This document shows positions 1-7,114 of a stretch of 14,454 nucleotides of DNA, one piece after another. The DNA lies in the NCBI RefSeq assembly GCF_002386445.1, contig NZ_DGIR01000030.1:1-14454 (forward strand), given 5' to 3'. Numbering within the stretch: position 1 is the stretch's first letter; each line of letters opens with the position of its first letter. This DNA comes from Pseudomonas sp. UBA4617 (GTDB lineage: Bacteria > Pseudomonadota > Gammaproteobacteria > Pseudomonadales > Pseudomonadaceae). The notes under the pieces are model-generated. The model saw only the letters and a list, made by a program, of their open reading frames with translations. It had not been told where the DNA came from and ran no database searches. Both the position numbers and the translations under genes were made by a program.

Positions 1-429
1 CCCGAGCTGTGGAACGTGTACAACGGCAAGGTCAACAAGGGCGAGTCGATCCGGGTCTTCCCGCTGTCGAACTGGACCGAGCTGGACATCTGGCAGTACA
101 TCTACCTCGAAGGCATTCCGATCGTGCCGCTGTACTTCGCCGCCGAGCGTGAGGTCATCGAGAAGAACGGCACCCTGATCATGATCGACGACGAGCGCAT
201 CCTCGAGCATCTCACCGATGAAGAGAAGGCCCGCATCGTCAAGAAGAAGGTGCGCTTCCGTACCCTTGGCTGCTACCCCTTGACGGGCGCTGTCGAGTCG
301 CAAGCCGAGACCCTGACGGACATCATCCAGGAAATGCTCCTGACCCGTACGTCCGAACGCCAGGGCCGTGTCATCGACCACGATGGCGCCGGCTCCATGG
401 AAGACAAGAAACGCCAAGGCTACTTCTAA
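1..429 (+). CDS. cysD: Sulfate adenylyltransferase small subunit CysD (3' part, cut by window edge)
   Basis: This is the C-terminal 142 residues of the ATP sulfurylase small (catalytic) subunit, which with CysN turns sulfate and ATP into adenosine 5'-phosphosulfate (APS) in the cytoplasm, the first step of assimilatory sulfate activation. The reading frame is open from base 1, so the gene starts upstream; full CysD is about 300 residues. Recognisable segments are the LSNWTELDIWQYI stretch, the RFRTLGCYPLTGA stretch and the family-typical C-terminus GSMEDKKRQGYF. The stop at 427-429 is 15 bases ahead of cysNC, so the two are surely one operon. The GTG at position 16 is an internal valine, not a start. 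No promoter is visible because the 5' end is missing. Identification is very secure. Confidence 0.97.
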   Translation, partial: PELWNVYNGKVNKGESIRVFPLSNWTELDIWQYIYLEGIPIVPLYFAAEREVIEKNGTLIMIDDERILEHLTDEEKARIVKKKVRFRTLGCYPLTGAVESQAETLTDIIQEMLLTRTSERQGRVIDHDGAGSMEDKKRQGYF

Positions 430-444
430 TTTCAGGGTTACTCC

Positions 445-2346
445 ATGTCGCACCAATCTGATCTGATCAGCGAGGACATCCTCGCCTACCTGGCCCAGCA
501 CGAGCGCAAGGAACTGCTGCGTTTCCTGACCTGCGGCAACGTCGACGACGGCAAGAGCACCCTGATCGGGCGCTTGCTGCACGACTCGAAGATGATCTAC
601 GAGGACCACCTCGAGGCCATCACCCGTGATTCTAAGAAGGTCGGCACCACCGGCGAAGAGGTCGACCTGGCGCTGCTGGTCGACGGCCTGCAGGCCGAGC
701 GCGAGCAGGGCATCACCATCGATGTCGCCTACCGCTACTTCTCCACCGCCAAGCGCAAGTTCATCATCGCCGACACCCCGGGCCACGAGCAGTACACCCG
801 CAACATGGCCACCGGCGCGTCCACCTGCGACCTGGCGATCATCCTGGTCGACGCCCGCTACGGCGTGCAGACCCAGACCCGCCGCCACAGCTATATCGCC
901 TCGTTGCTGGGCATCAAGCACATCGTCGTGGCGGTCAACAAGATGGACCTCAAGGGCTTCGACCAGGGTGTGTTCGAGTCGATCAAGGCCGACTACCTGA
1001 AATTTGCCGAAGCCATCAACCTGGTGCCGAGCAGCCTGCACTTCGTGCCGATGTCGGCGCTCAAGGGCGACAATGTGGTCAACCACAGCGAGCGTTCGCC
1101 GTGGTACACCGGCCCGACGCTGATGGAAATCCTCGAAACCGTCGAGGTTTCGGCCGACCGCAACTTCACCGACCTGCGTTTCCCGGTGCAGTACGTCAAC
1201 CGCCCGAACCTGAACTTCCGTGGTTTCGCCGGCACCATCGCCAGCGGCGTGGTGCACAAGGGCGACGAAATCGTCGTGCTGCCGTCGGGCAAGAGCAGCC
1301 GGGTCAAGTCCATCGTCACCTACGAAGGTGAGCTGGAAAACGCCGGCCCCGGCCAGGCGGTGACCCTGACCATGGAAGACGAGATCGACATCTCCCGTGG
1401 CGACCTGCTGGTGCATGCCGACAACGTCCCGCCGGTCACCGACCAGTTCGACGCCATGCTGGTGTGGATGGCCGAGGAGCCGATGCTCCCAGGCAAGAAA
1501 TACGACATCAAGCGCGCCACCAGCTACGTGCCGGGCTCGATTGCCAGCATCACCCACAAGGTCGATGTGAATACCCTGGAGCGGGGCGCTGCCAGCGCCC
1601 TGCAACTGAACGAGATCGGTCGGGTCAAGGTATCCCTGGATGCCCCGATCGCCCTGGATGGCTATGACAGCAACCGCACCACCGGTGCGTTCATCGTCAT
1701 CGACCGCCTGACCAACGGCACTGTCGGCGCCGGCATGATCATCGCCCCGCCGGTGCTGCCGCACGGCGGCACCGGCCATCACGGCAAGCAGGCCCACGTT
1801 TCTACCGAAGAGCGTGCCCTGCGCTTCGGCCAGCAACCCGCCACCGTGCTGTTCAGTGGTTTGTCCGGCGCTGGCAAGAGCACCTTGGCCTATGCCGTAG
1901 AGCGCAAATTGTTCGACATGGGCCGTGCGGTGTATGTGCTCGACGGCCAGAACCTGCGCCATGACCTGAACAAAGGCCTGCCGCAGGACCGCGCCGGCCG
2001 CACCGAGAACTGGCGCCGCGCCGCCCATGTGGCGCGCCAGTTCAACGAAGCCGGCCTGCTGACCCTGGCTGCGTTCGTGGCCCCGGATGCCGAAGGCCGC
2101 GAACAGGCCAAGGCGTTGATCGGCAAGGAGCGCCTGGTGACTGTTTACGTCCAGGCCTCGCCTATCGCCTGCCGCGAGCGTGACCCGCAAGGTCTGTACG
2201 CTGCCGGTGGCGATAACATCCCGGGTGAAAGCTTCCCGTACGATGTGCCGCTGGACGCCGACCTGGTAATTGACACCCAGACCACCAGCGTGGACGAGGG
2301 CGTGAAACAGGTGCTGGACGTACTGCGTCAGCGTGGCGCGATCTAA
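445..2346 (+). CDS. cysNC: Bifunctional sulfate adenylyltransferase GTPase subunit / APS kinase CysNC
   Basis: A 633-residue fusion of CysN (EF-Tu-like GTPase that drives APS formation with CysD) and CysC (APS kinase making PAPS). In the CysN half, the P-loop GNVDDGKST is at residues 31-39, the G3 motif DTPGH at 110-114 and NKMD at 165-168; beta-barrel domains run to about 440. A linker rich in Gly and His (about 437-450) leads into the CysC half, with P-loop GLSGAGKST at 472-480 and the substrate segment LDGQNLRHDLNKGL near 499-512. The length equals that of known Pseudomonas CysNC proteins. The ATG lies 15 bases after cysD, with a weak AGGG about 5-8 bases upstream. Oddity: where E. coli CysC has a conserved S-P-F/Y segment (the serine that becomes phosphorylated) this protein reads FVAPDAEGRE, so the serine is absent. 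A strong terminator follows directly. Confidence 0.97.
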   Translation: MSHQSDLISEDILAYLAQHERKELLRFLTCGNVDDGKSTLIGRLLHDSKMIYEDHLEAITRDSKKVGTTGEEVDLALLVDGLQAEREQGITIDVAYRYFSTAKRKFIIADTPGHEQYTRNMATGASTCDLAIILVDARYGVQTQTRRHSYIASLLGIKHIVVAVNKMDLKGFDQGVFESIKADYLKFAEAINLVPSSLHFVPMSALKGDNVVNHSERSPWYTGPTLMEILETVEVSADRNFTDLRFPVQYVNRPNLNFRGFAGTIASGVVHKGDEIVVLPSGKSSRVKSIVTYEGELENAGPGQAVTLTMEDEIDISRGDLLVHADNVPPVTDQFDAMLVWMAEEPMLPGKKYDIKRATSYVPGSIASITHKVDVNTLERGAASALQLNEIGRVKVSLDAPIALDGYDSNRTTGAFIVIDRLTNGTVGAGMIIAPPVLPHGGTGHHGKQAHVSTEERALRFGQQPATVLFSGLSGAGKSTLAYAVERKLFDMGRAVYVLDGQNLRHDLNKGLPQDRAGRTENWRRAAHVARQFNEAGLLTLAAFVAPDAEGREQAKALIGKERLVTVYVQASPIACRERDPQGLYAAGGDNIPGESFPYDVPLDADLVIDTQTTSVDEGVKQVLDVLRQRGAI

Positions 2347-2359
2347 GCATTGGTTTATC

Positions 2360-2390
2360 AGAAAACCCCGCGTCGGCGGGGTTTTCTGTT
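2360..2390 (+). terminator. Intrinsic terminator of cysD-cysNC, possibly bidirectional
   Basis: A perfect 12-bp stem (2360-2371 with 2376-2387) closes a GTCG tetraloop. The 3' arm ends in TTTTCTGTTTC, giving a U-rich run on the + strand only 14 bases after the cysNC stop. The A-rich 5' arm gives a similar U run on the minus strand, so it could also stop transcription arriving from mdeR. Confidence 0.88.
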
Positions 2391-2396
2391 TCTCGT

Positions 2397-2423
2397 CGCC
2401 GCAGGCTTGCCCGCTCTGGCAGG
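2397..2423. repeat. Degenerate REP-like remnant
   Basis: The core GGCTTGCCCGCTC followed by CAGG matches one arm of the Pseudomonas REP pattern (compare the intact pair at 4354-4443), but the partner arm is eroded. The rest of the 189-bp gap between cysNC and mdeR holds a weak hairpin, ACACCC at 2435-2440 with GGGTGT at 2450-2455, which may help terminate mdeR on the minus strand. I see nothing else there. Confidence 0.35.
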
Positions 2424-2535
2424 ATAAATAGAGGACACCCGTGTGAACGGGGTGTTGGCGTCACTCTGCTCTGGCTACTGTCAGCCGCAGCCTTTCAATC
2501 GGTAAGGCCATTTCCACCGCTCGGTAAGGTCTGGC

Positions 2536-3015
2536 TTAGATATGTTTTTCCGACACCGGTATTATTCGGCGTTCCTTCACAGCCTTGTAGGAAAAACTCG
2601 AATAGATCTCCTTCACCCCTGGCAATCGCTGCAGTACTTCGCGGGTGAATTCGCCGAACGACTCCAGGTCTCGCGCCAGGATTTCCAGCAAAAAATCGTA
2701 GCGCCCGGAAATGTTGTGGCAGGCGACGATCTCTGGAATCTCCATCAGCCGCCGCTCGAATGCCAACGCCATGTCCTTGGTGTGCGAATCCATCATGATG
2801 CTGACGAACGCGGTCACACCGAAACCCAGCGACTTGGGCGAAAGGATCGCCTGGTAGCCGGTGATGTAGCCGTGGTCTTCCAGCAGCTTTACCCGGCGCC
2901 AGCAGGGCGAGGTGGTCAGTGCCACCTGGTCGGCCAGTTCGGCAATGGTGAGGCGGGCGTTGTCCTGCAGGGCGGCGAGCAGGGCGCGGTCAGTACGGTC
3001 GAGGCTTGAAGGCAT
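2536..3015 (-). CDS. mdeR: Lrp/AsnC-family regulator, likely MdeR, activator of methionine gamma-lyase
   Basis: A 159-residue cytoplasmic transcription regulator of the Lrp/AsnC family, of normal length. The N-terminal helix-turn-helix spans about residues 20-48 (LTIAELADQVALTTSPCWRR, with the recognition helix around SPCWRRVKLLE). The C-terminal RAM ligand-binding and oligomerisation domain spans about 65-145, with the typical SGRYDFLL turn at 103-110. The start is fixed by a strong AGGAGGG (3022-3028, read on the minus strand) seven bases upstream of the ATG. The gene is divergent from mdeA across 127 bp. In P. putida a divergent Lrp-type gene, mdeR, is known to control mdeA, so this role is inferred from family plus position. 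The effector, probably methionine or a breakdown product, cannot be read from sequence. Confidence 0.88.
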   Translation of the reverse strand: MPSSLDRTDRALLAALQDNARLTIAELADQVALTTSPCWRRVKLLEDHGYITGYQAILSPKSLGFGVTAFVSIMMDSHTKDMALAFERRLMEIPEIVACHNISGRYDFLLEILARDLESFGEFTREVLQRLPGVKEIYSSFSYKAVKERRIIPVSEKHI

Positions 3016-3142
3016 TTTTTACCCTCCTGGTCCGGTAATTGTTATTTTCATTCCAACAAGCGCACGGATATGTGGGCCAATTTGGAAAAAATCGGGCAGC
3101 TCGGTGGCATAAGCTTATAACAAACCACAAGAGGCTGTTGCC
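3016..3142. promoter_or_regulatory. mdeR-mdeA divergent control region
   Basis: This 127-bp AT-richer gap must hold both promoters. It contains TTCCAA (3051-3056) and an inverted TTGGAA (3082-3087), the latter overlapping the odd palindrome CCAATTTGG (3077-3085). Their starts are 31 bp apart, about three helical turns, as expected for a multimeric Lrp-type protein wrapping DNA. A perfect 10-bp palindrome ATAAGCTTAT lies at 3109-3118, next to a -10-like TATAAC (3116-3121) for mdeA; no good -35 is visible, which would fit an activator-dependent promoter. mdeA has AGAGG at 3130-3134 as ribosome binding site. The operator assignment is inference. Confidence 0.5.
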
Positions 3143-4339
3143 ATGCGCGGCTCCGATAACAACGCCGGTTTTTCCACACGGGCCATTCATCATGGCTACG
3201 ACCCGCTTTCCCACGGTGGCGCCTTGGTGCCACCGGTGTACCAGACCGCTACCTATGCCTTCCCAACCGTCGAATACGGCGCTGCGTGCTTCGCTGGCGA
3301 GGAGCCGGGGCATTTCTACAGCCGCATCTCCAACCCGACCCTGGCCCTGCTGGAGCAGCGCATGGCCTCGCTGGAGGGCGGCGAGGCGGGGCTGGCATTG
3401 GCGTCGGGCATGGGAGCCATCACCTCGACGATCTGGACCCTGCTGCGCCCTGGCGACGAGCTGATCGTCGGGCGCACGTTGTATGGCTGCACCTTCGCCT
3501 TCCTGCACCATGGCATTGGCGAATTCGGGGTGAAGATCCGCCATGTCGACCTCAACGACAGCAGGGCCCTGAAAGCGGCGATCAACAGCAAGACGCGGAT
3601 GATCTACTTCGAAACCCCGGCCAACCCCAACATGCAACTGGTGGATATCGCGGCGGTTGCCGAGGCCGTACGCGGGCACGATGTACATGTGGTGGTCGAC
3701 AACACCTACTGCACACCCTATCTACAACGTCCACTGGAGCTGGGGGCTGACCTGGTAGTGCATTCGGCAACCAAGTACCTCAGTGGCCACGGCGATATCA
3801 CCGCCGGCCTGGTGGTAGGGCGCAAGGCGCTGATCGACCGCATTCGCCTGGAAGGCCTGAAGGACATGACCGGGGCGGTGCTGTCGCCGCATGACGCAGC
3901 GCTGCTGATGCGCGGGATCAAGACCCTGGCCCTGCGCATGGACCGCCATTGCGCCAATGCCTTGCAGATTGCCGAGTTTCTCGCACGGCAGCCGCAGGTG
4001 GAGTTGATTCACTATCCGGGGTTGCCGTCGTTTGCCCAGTACGAACTGGCGCAGCGGCAGATGCGTTTGCCGGGCGGGATGATTGCCTTCGAACTCAAGG
4101 GCGGTATCGAGGCGGGGCGGCGCTTCATGAATGCCTTGCAACTGTTTGCCCGTGCAGTGAGCCTGGGCGATGCCGAGTCGCTGGCGCAGCACCCAGCGAG
4201 CATGACGCATTCCAGCTATACCGCGAAGGAGCGGGCGCACCACGGGATCTCGGAGGGGCTGGTGCGCTTGTCGGTGGGGCTGGAGGATGTGGAGGACCTG
4301 CTGGCGGATGTCGGGCAGGCATTGCAGGCTTGCAGCTAG
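3143..4339 (+). CDS. mdeA: L-methionine gamma-lyase
   Basis: A 398-residue PLP enzyme that splits L-methionine into methanethiol, 2-oxobutyrate and ammonia; it also acts on homocysteine and related thioether amino acids. It is the same length as the classical P. putida enzyme and shares long blocks with it, such as AIHHGYDP, HFYSRISNPTL and SLGDAESLAQHPASMTHSSY. Expected active-site residues are in place: Y59 and R61 (phosphate binding from the neighbouring subunit), Y114, C116 (the cysteine marking methionine gamma-lyases against cystathionine enzymes), D186, K211 (PLP Schiff base), K240 and R375 (carboxylate binding). The active form is a tetramer. The P. putida mdeA locus first described carried mdeB (2-oxobutyrate dehydrogenase) downstream; here an REP pair and yhcB follow instead. 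mdeA is probably controlled by the divergent mdeR. Confidence 0.96.
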   Translation: MRGSDNNAGFSTRAIHHGYDPLSHGGALVPPVYQTATYAFPTVEYGAACFAGEEPGHFYSRISNPTLALLEQRMASLEGGEAGLALASGMGAITSTIWTLLRPGDELIVGRTLYGCTFAFLHHGIGEFGVKIRHVDLNDSRALKAAINSKTRMIYFETPANPNMQLVDIAAVAEAVRGHDVHVVVDNTYCTPYLQRPLELGADLVVHSATKYLSGHGDITAGLVVGRKALIDRIRLEGLKDMTGAVLSPHDAALLMRGIKTLALRMDRHCANALQIAEFLARQPQVELIHYPGLPSFAQYELAQRQMRLPGGMIAFELKGGIEAGRRFMNALQLFARAVSLGDAESLAQHPASMTHSSYTAKERAHHGISEGLVRLSVGLEDVEDLLADVGQALQACS

Positions 4340-4353
4340 GTTGCCTGGGCCGT

Positions 4354-4385
4354 CCTCTTCACGGGCACGCCCGCTCCTCCAGGTA
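4354..4385 (-). repeat. REP element, first arm of an inverted pair
   Basis: This 32-bp unit contains the hairpin core CGGGCACGCCCG, typical of Pseudomonas putida-group REP sequences. It matches the reverse complement of 4412-4443 at 29 of 32 positions. It sits 14 bases after the mdeA stop, so in the transcript it can form a stable 3' hairpin protecting or ending mdeA mRNA. Confidence 0.8.
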
Positions 4386-4411
4386 TCCCACGGATTGCAA
4401 ATGCTGTGATG

Positions 4412-4443
4412 TACCTGTGGGAGCGGGCGTGCCCGCGAAGAGG
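4412..4443 (+). repeat. REP element, second arm of an inverted pair
   Basis: This is the partner of 4354-4385, in opposite orientation with a 26-bp spacer. It reads GTGGGAGCGGGCGTGCCCGC, then GAAGAGG, the common form of the Pseudomonas REP consensus. The pair forms a BIME-like unit between the convergent genes mdeA and yhcB. Such elements are mobilised in trans by TnpA-REP (RAYT) proteins encoded elsewhere; none is in this window. Confidence 0.82.
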
Positions 4444-4461
4444 CCAGTGAATCCGGCCCAC

Positions 4462-4491
4462 AAAAAAGGCCTCTAGCGAGGCCTTTGTCAT
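4462..4491 (-). terminator. Intrinsic terminator of the yhcB-type gene, possibly bidirectional
   Basis: A 9-bp stem AAAGGCCTC (4465-4473) with GAGGCCTTT (4478-4486) and a TAGC loop lies just beyond the stop of the minus-strand gene ending at 4502. Read on the minus strand the stem runs into six U residues (A tract 4462-4467). The + strand follows with CTTTGTCATTTT, so weak two-way termination also facing mdeA is possible. Confidence 0.82.
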
Positions 4492-4501
4492 TTTCTGCAG
4501 A

Positions 4502-4936
4502 TCAGCGCTTGAGCCCGTAGCTCTCGTCAAGCATGCCCGGCGAATTCGGCGCTTTCGGTGCGTAGTCACGTGGCACTTCGGCGTCCTTCGGCGGGGTCAG
4601 GCGGTCGCGTGGACCTTGCGCTGCCTCGGAGTGCAGGGCCGCCAGCAGGCGTTGGCGAGTGACGTCGTCGAGGGCCAGGCTGTTGGCGCCTTCGGCCAGG
4701 TGGTCCTGCACGTCCTGATAGCTCTGGGTCAGTTTCTTGACCAGTACGGCAGTGCTGTTGAAATGAGTTACCACTTCGTTCTGATAGCTGTCGAAGCGCT
4801 TCTGGATATCATCCAGTTGACGCTGGGTGCTGCTCGGCGCTGCATTGGGCAGCAGGCGAGCGACGACGAAACCGACCACCACGCCGATGACCAGGGCCAG
4901 GGTCGGCAACAACCAAACAAGGAGCGAGAGTTCCAC
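4502..4936 (-). CDS. yhcB: YhcB/ZapG-type (DUF1043) inner-membrane protein
   Basis: A 144-residue membrane-anchored protein. One hydrophobic helix spans about residues 5-28 (LLVWLLPTLALVIGVVVGFV), followed by a charged, probably coiled-coil stretch (about 36-82, with QRQLDDIQKRFDSYQNEVVTHF) and a low-complexity tail holding PRDYAP at 122-127. The order single helix, coiled coil, then PRDY is that of E. coli YhcB (also ZapG), which links cell envelope synthesis and division. The start is GTG at 4934-4936, preceded by a clear AGGAAGGA on the minus strand. The gene faces mdeA and is divergent from the hydrolase gene. Family assignment is confident; the exact role in this organism is inference. 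Confidence 0.88.
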   Translation of the reverse strand: MELSLLVWLLPTLALVIGVVVGFVVARLLPNAAPSSTQRQLDDIQKRFDSYQNEVVTHFNSTAVLVKKLTQSYQDVQDHLAEGANSLALDDVTRQRLLAALHSEAAQGPRDRLTPPKDAEVPRDYAPKAPNSPGMLDESYGLKR

Positions 4937-5071
4937 GAGTCCTTCCTCTATAAACGGCTTTGCTTTACGTTAACGGCTCAGACCTGCGCTGTATACCGCG
5001 AGCGATCGCAAATCAGAACAGAATTCCTCACCTAGACGAATCGACCCCTTTCGAGGTCACGGAGTAGTGCC
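4937..5071. promoter_or_regulatory. Divergent promoter region between yhcB and the hydrolase-trpS genes
   Basis: This 135-bp gap must drive both directions. On the minus strand, TTCTGA (5013-5018) and TATACA (4990-4995) are 17 bp apart. On the + strand, TTAACG (4970-4975) and TATACC (4992-4997) are 16 bp apart. The two -10 boxes share the palindrome GTATAC, so the promoters would overlap and compete. Both are imperfect matches to sigma-70 boxes and are suggestions only. Confidence 0.35.
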
Positions 5072-5707
5072 TTGCTTGTCCGCGAAACCCCCTTGTTCAT
5101 CGATGGCCCCAGCGGCCAGCTGGAAGCCCTGTATCTGGACGTGGCCGATGCCCGCGGCGCGGTGCTGATCTGCCACCCCAACCCGGTCCAGGGCGGCACC
5201 ATGCTCAACAAGGTGGTCTCGACCCTGCAACGCACCGCCCGCGATGCCGGCTATGTGACCCTGCGTTTCAACTACCGTGGTGTTGGCCAGAGCGCCGGCA
5301 GCCATGACATGGGCGCTGGCGAGGTGGCCGATGCCGAGGCTGCCGCGGCCTGGCTGCGCGAAAAGCATCCAGGCCTGCCCCTGGTGCTGATGGGCTTCTC
5401 GTTCGGCGGCTTCGTCGCCGCCAGCCTGGCCGGCCGCCTGGAAGCCGCCGGGGTAGAGCTGCAGCAGCTGTTCATGATCGCCCCGGCAGTTATGCGCCTG
5501 ACGCCGGAATTCCCGCTGCCGCAGCAGTGCCTGATCACCGTGGTGCAGCCGGACGCTGACGAAGTCGTCGCGCCACAGCTGGTATACGAATGGTCCGACA
5601 GCCTGTCGCGCCCCCATGAGCTGCTGAAAGTGGCAGAATGCGGACACTTCTTCCATGGCAAGCTGACCGATCTGAAGGATCTGCTGCTGCCGCGCCTTTC
5701 GAACTGA
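5072..5707 (+). CDS. Alpha/beta-hydrolase of the COG2945 type, substrate unknown
   Basis: A 211-residue alpha/beta-fold hydrolase without signal peptide, so cytoplasmic. The typical HPNPVQGGTMLNKVV segment is at residues 35-49, RFNYRGVGQS at 65-74, the nucleophile elbow GFSFGG at 108-113 (Ser110), a likely acid in QPDADEVV (Asp161 or Asp163) and the catalytic His192 in CGHFFHG. The triad looks complete. Start: the frame has no upstream ATG or GTG, and a TTG at 5072 lies 7 bases after GGAG (5061-5064), so TTG initiation is likely. The GTG at 5067 is in another frame. trpS begins 25 bp after the stop, so they are probably co-transcribed. No substrate can be deduced; the family includes many uncharacterised esterases or thioesterases. 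Confidence 0.85.
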   Translation: MLVRETPLFIDGPSGQLEALYLDVADARGAVLICHPNPVQGGTMLNKVVSTLQRTARDAGYVTLRFNYRGVGQSAGSHDMGAGEVADAEAAAAWLREKHPGLPLVLMGFSFGGFVAASLAGRLEAAGVELQQLFMIAPAVMRLTPEFPLPQQCLITVVQPDADEVVAPQLVYEWSDSLSRPHELLKVAECGHFFHGKLTDLKDLLLPRLSN

Positions 5708-5732
5708 GCCAAGCCTGAATAAGCGAACACCC

Positions 5733-7082
5733 ATGACCACGCGCATCCTTACCGGTATCACCACCACCGGCACTCCGCACCTGGGCAACTATGCCGGTGC
5801 CATCCGCCCGGCCATCCTTGCCAGCCAGCAGCCTGGTGTCGACTCGTTCTACTTCCTGGCTGACTACCACGCGCTGATCAAGTGCGACGACCCGCTGCGC
5901 ATCCAGCGTTCGCGCCTGGAAATCGCCGCCACCTGGCTGGCCGGTGGCCTCGACCCGGACAAGGTGACCTTCTACCGCCAGTCAGATATACCGGAAATCC
6001 CCGAACTGACCTGGCTGCTGACCTGCGTCAGCGCCAAGGGCCTGCTCAACCGAGCGCACGCCTACAAGGCCTCGGTGGACAAGAACCTGGAAAACGGCGA
6101 AGACCCGGACGCCGGCGTGACCATGGGCCTGTACAGCTATCCGGTGCTGATGGCTGCCGACATCCTGATGTTCAACGCCAACAAGGTGCCGGTCGGGCGT
6201 GACCAGATCCAGCATGTGGAAATGGCCCGCGACATCGGCCAGCGCTTCAACCACCTGTTCGGCCAGGGCAAGGACTTCTTTGCCTTGCCGGAGGCGGTGA
6301 TCGAGGAAAGCGTGGCGACCCTGCCGGGCCTGGACGGGCGCAAGATGTCCAAGAGCTACGACAACACCATCCCACTGTTCACCAGCGCCAAGGAAATGAA
6401 GGACGCCATTTCGCGCATCGTCACCGACTCGCGCGCACCCGGCGAAGCGAAAGACCCCGACAACGCCCACCTGTTCACCCTGTTCCAGGCCTTCTCGTCG
6501 CCAGCGCAATGCGCCGAGTTCCGCGAGGAGCTGCTGCAGGGCCTGGGCTGGGGCGAGGCCAAGCAGCGCCTGTTCCAGCTGCTCGACGGTCAGCTTGCGG
6601 AAAAGCGCGAGTACTACCACCAGTTGATTGCCCGCCCTGCAGACCTGGAAGACATTCTGCTGGCCGGCGCCGCCAAGGCGCGCAAGATCGCCACGCCGTT
6701 CCTCGAACAGCTGCGCGAAGCCGTTGGCCTGCGTTCGTTCCGCGCCAGTGTTCAGGCCAGCACCGAAGTGAAGAAAAAGGCCGCCCGGAGCGCGCGTTTC
6801 GTCAGCTTCCGTGATGAAGACGGCAGCTTCCGCTTCCGCCTGCTCGGCGCCGACGGTGAACAGTTGCTGCTGTCGCGCAGCTTCGCCGACGGCAAGAGCG
6901 CCGGTGCCGTGAGCAAGCAATTGCAGCAGGGTGGCGAGGCGGACGTGCGCCTGGAGGGCCTGGGCTTCGGTCTGTGGCTGAATGGCGAACAGGTCGCCGA
7001 CGGGCCGCAGTTCGACAACGCCGAGGCACGTGATGCGGCTATCGAAAGCCTGCGTGTAGCACTTCAGCCACAATCGGACTGA
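5733..7082 (+). CDS. trpS: Tryptophanyl-tRNA synthetase with C-terminal YegP-like extension
   Basis: A 449-residue class I aminoacyl-tRNA synthetase that charges tRNA-Trp. The HIGH-type motif is TPHLGNY at 14-20, KMSKS is at 204-208 and the Rossmann core with GLYSYPVLMAADIL is at 132-145. The canonical bacterial enzyme (about 330 residues) ends near residue 335 here; about 110 more follow. Within these, a lysine-rich linker (about 346-353) leads to SFRDEDGSFRFRLLGADGE (358-376), which resembles the small YegP/DUF1508 fold, and a closing GFGLWLNGEQVADGPQFDN part. As I recall, other pseudomonads also have long TrpRS proteins, so this is not an assembly error. The gene follows the hydrolase by 25 bp and ends with a strong terminator. 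Confidence 0.96.
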   Translation: MTTRILTGITTTGTPHLGNYAGAIRPAILASQQPGVDSFYFLADYHALIKCDDPLRIQRSRLEIAATWLAGGLDPDKVTFYRQSDIPEIPELTWLLTCVSAKGLLNRAHAYKASVDKNLENGEDPDAGVTMGLYSYPVLMAADILMFNANKVPVGRDQIQHVEMARDIGQRFNHLFGQGKDFFALPEAVIEESVATLPGLDGRKMSKSYDNTIPLFTSAKEMKDAISRIVTDSRAPGEAKDPDNAHLFTLFQAFSSPAQCAEFREELLQGLGWGEAKQRLFQLLDGQLAEKREYYHQLIARPADLEDILLAGAAKARKIATPFLEQLREAVGLRSFRASVQASTEVKKKAARSARFVSFRDEDGSFRFRLLGADGEQLLLSRSFADGKSAGAVSKQLQQGGEADVRLEGLGFGLWLNGEQVADGPQFDNAEARDAAIESLRVALQPQSD

Positions 7083-7114
7083 GGCATATTGACGCAAGTC
7101 TGATTGCCATTAAG

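Noticed and set aside
4476..4949. Possible small RNA or CRISPR-like repeats around the REP pair after mdeA
   Set aside because: Only two inverted copies exist with no regular spacers; it is a REP pair, and no cas genes are present.
5982..7097. A 371-codon minus-strand frame opposite trpS
   Set aside because: It is a shadow of trpS, with a Gln/His/Val-rich product and no recognisable domain, and would cross nearly all of an essential gene.
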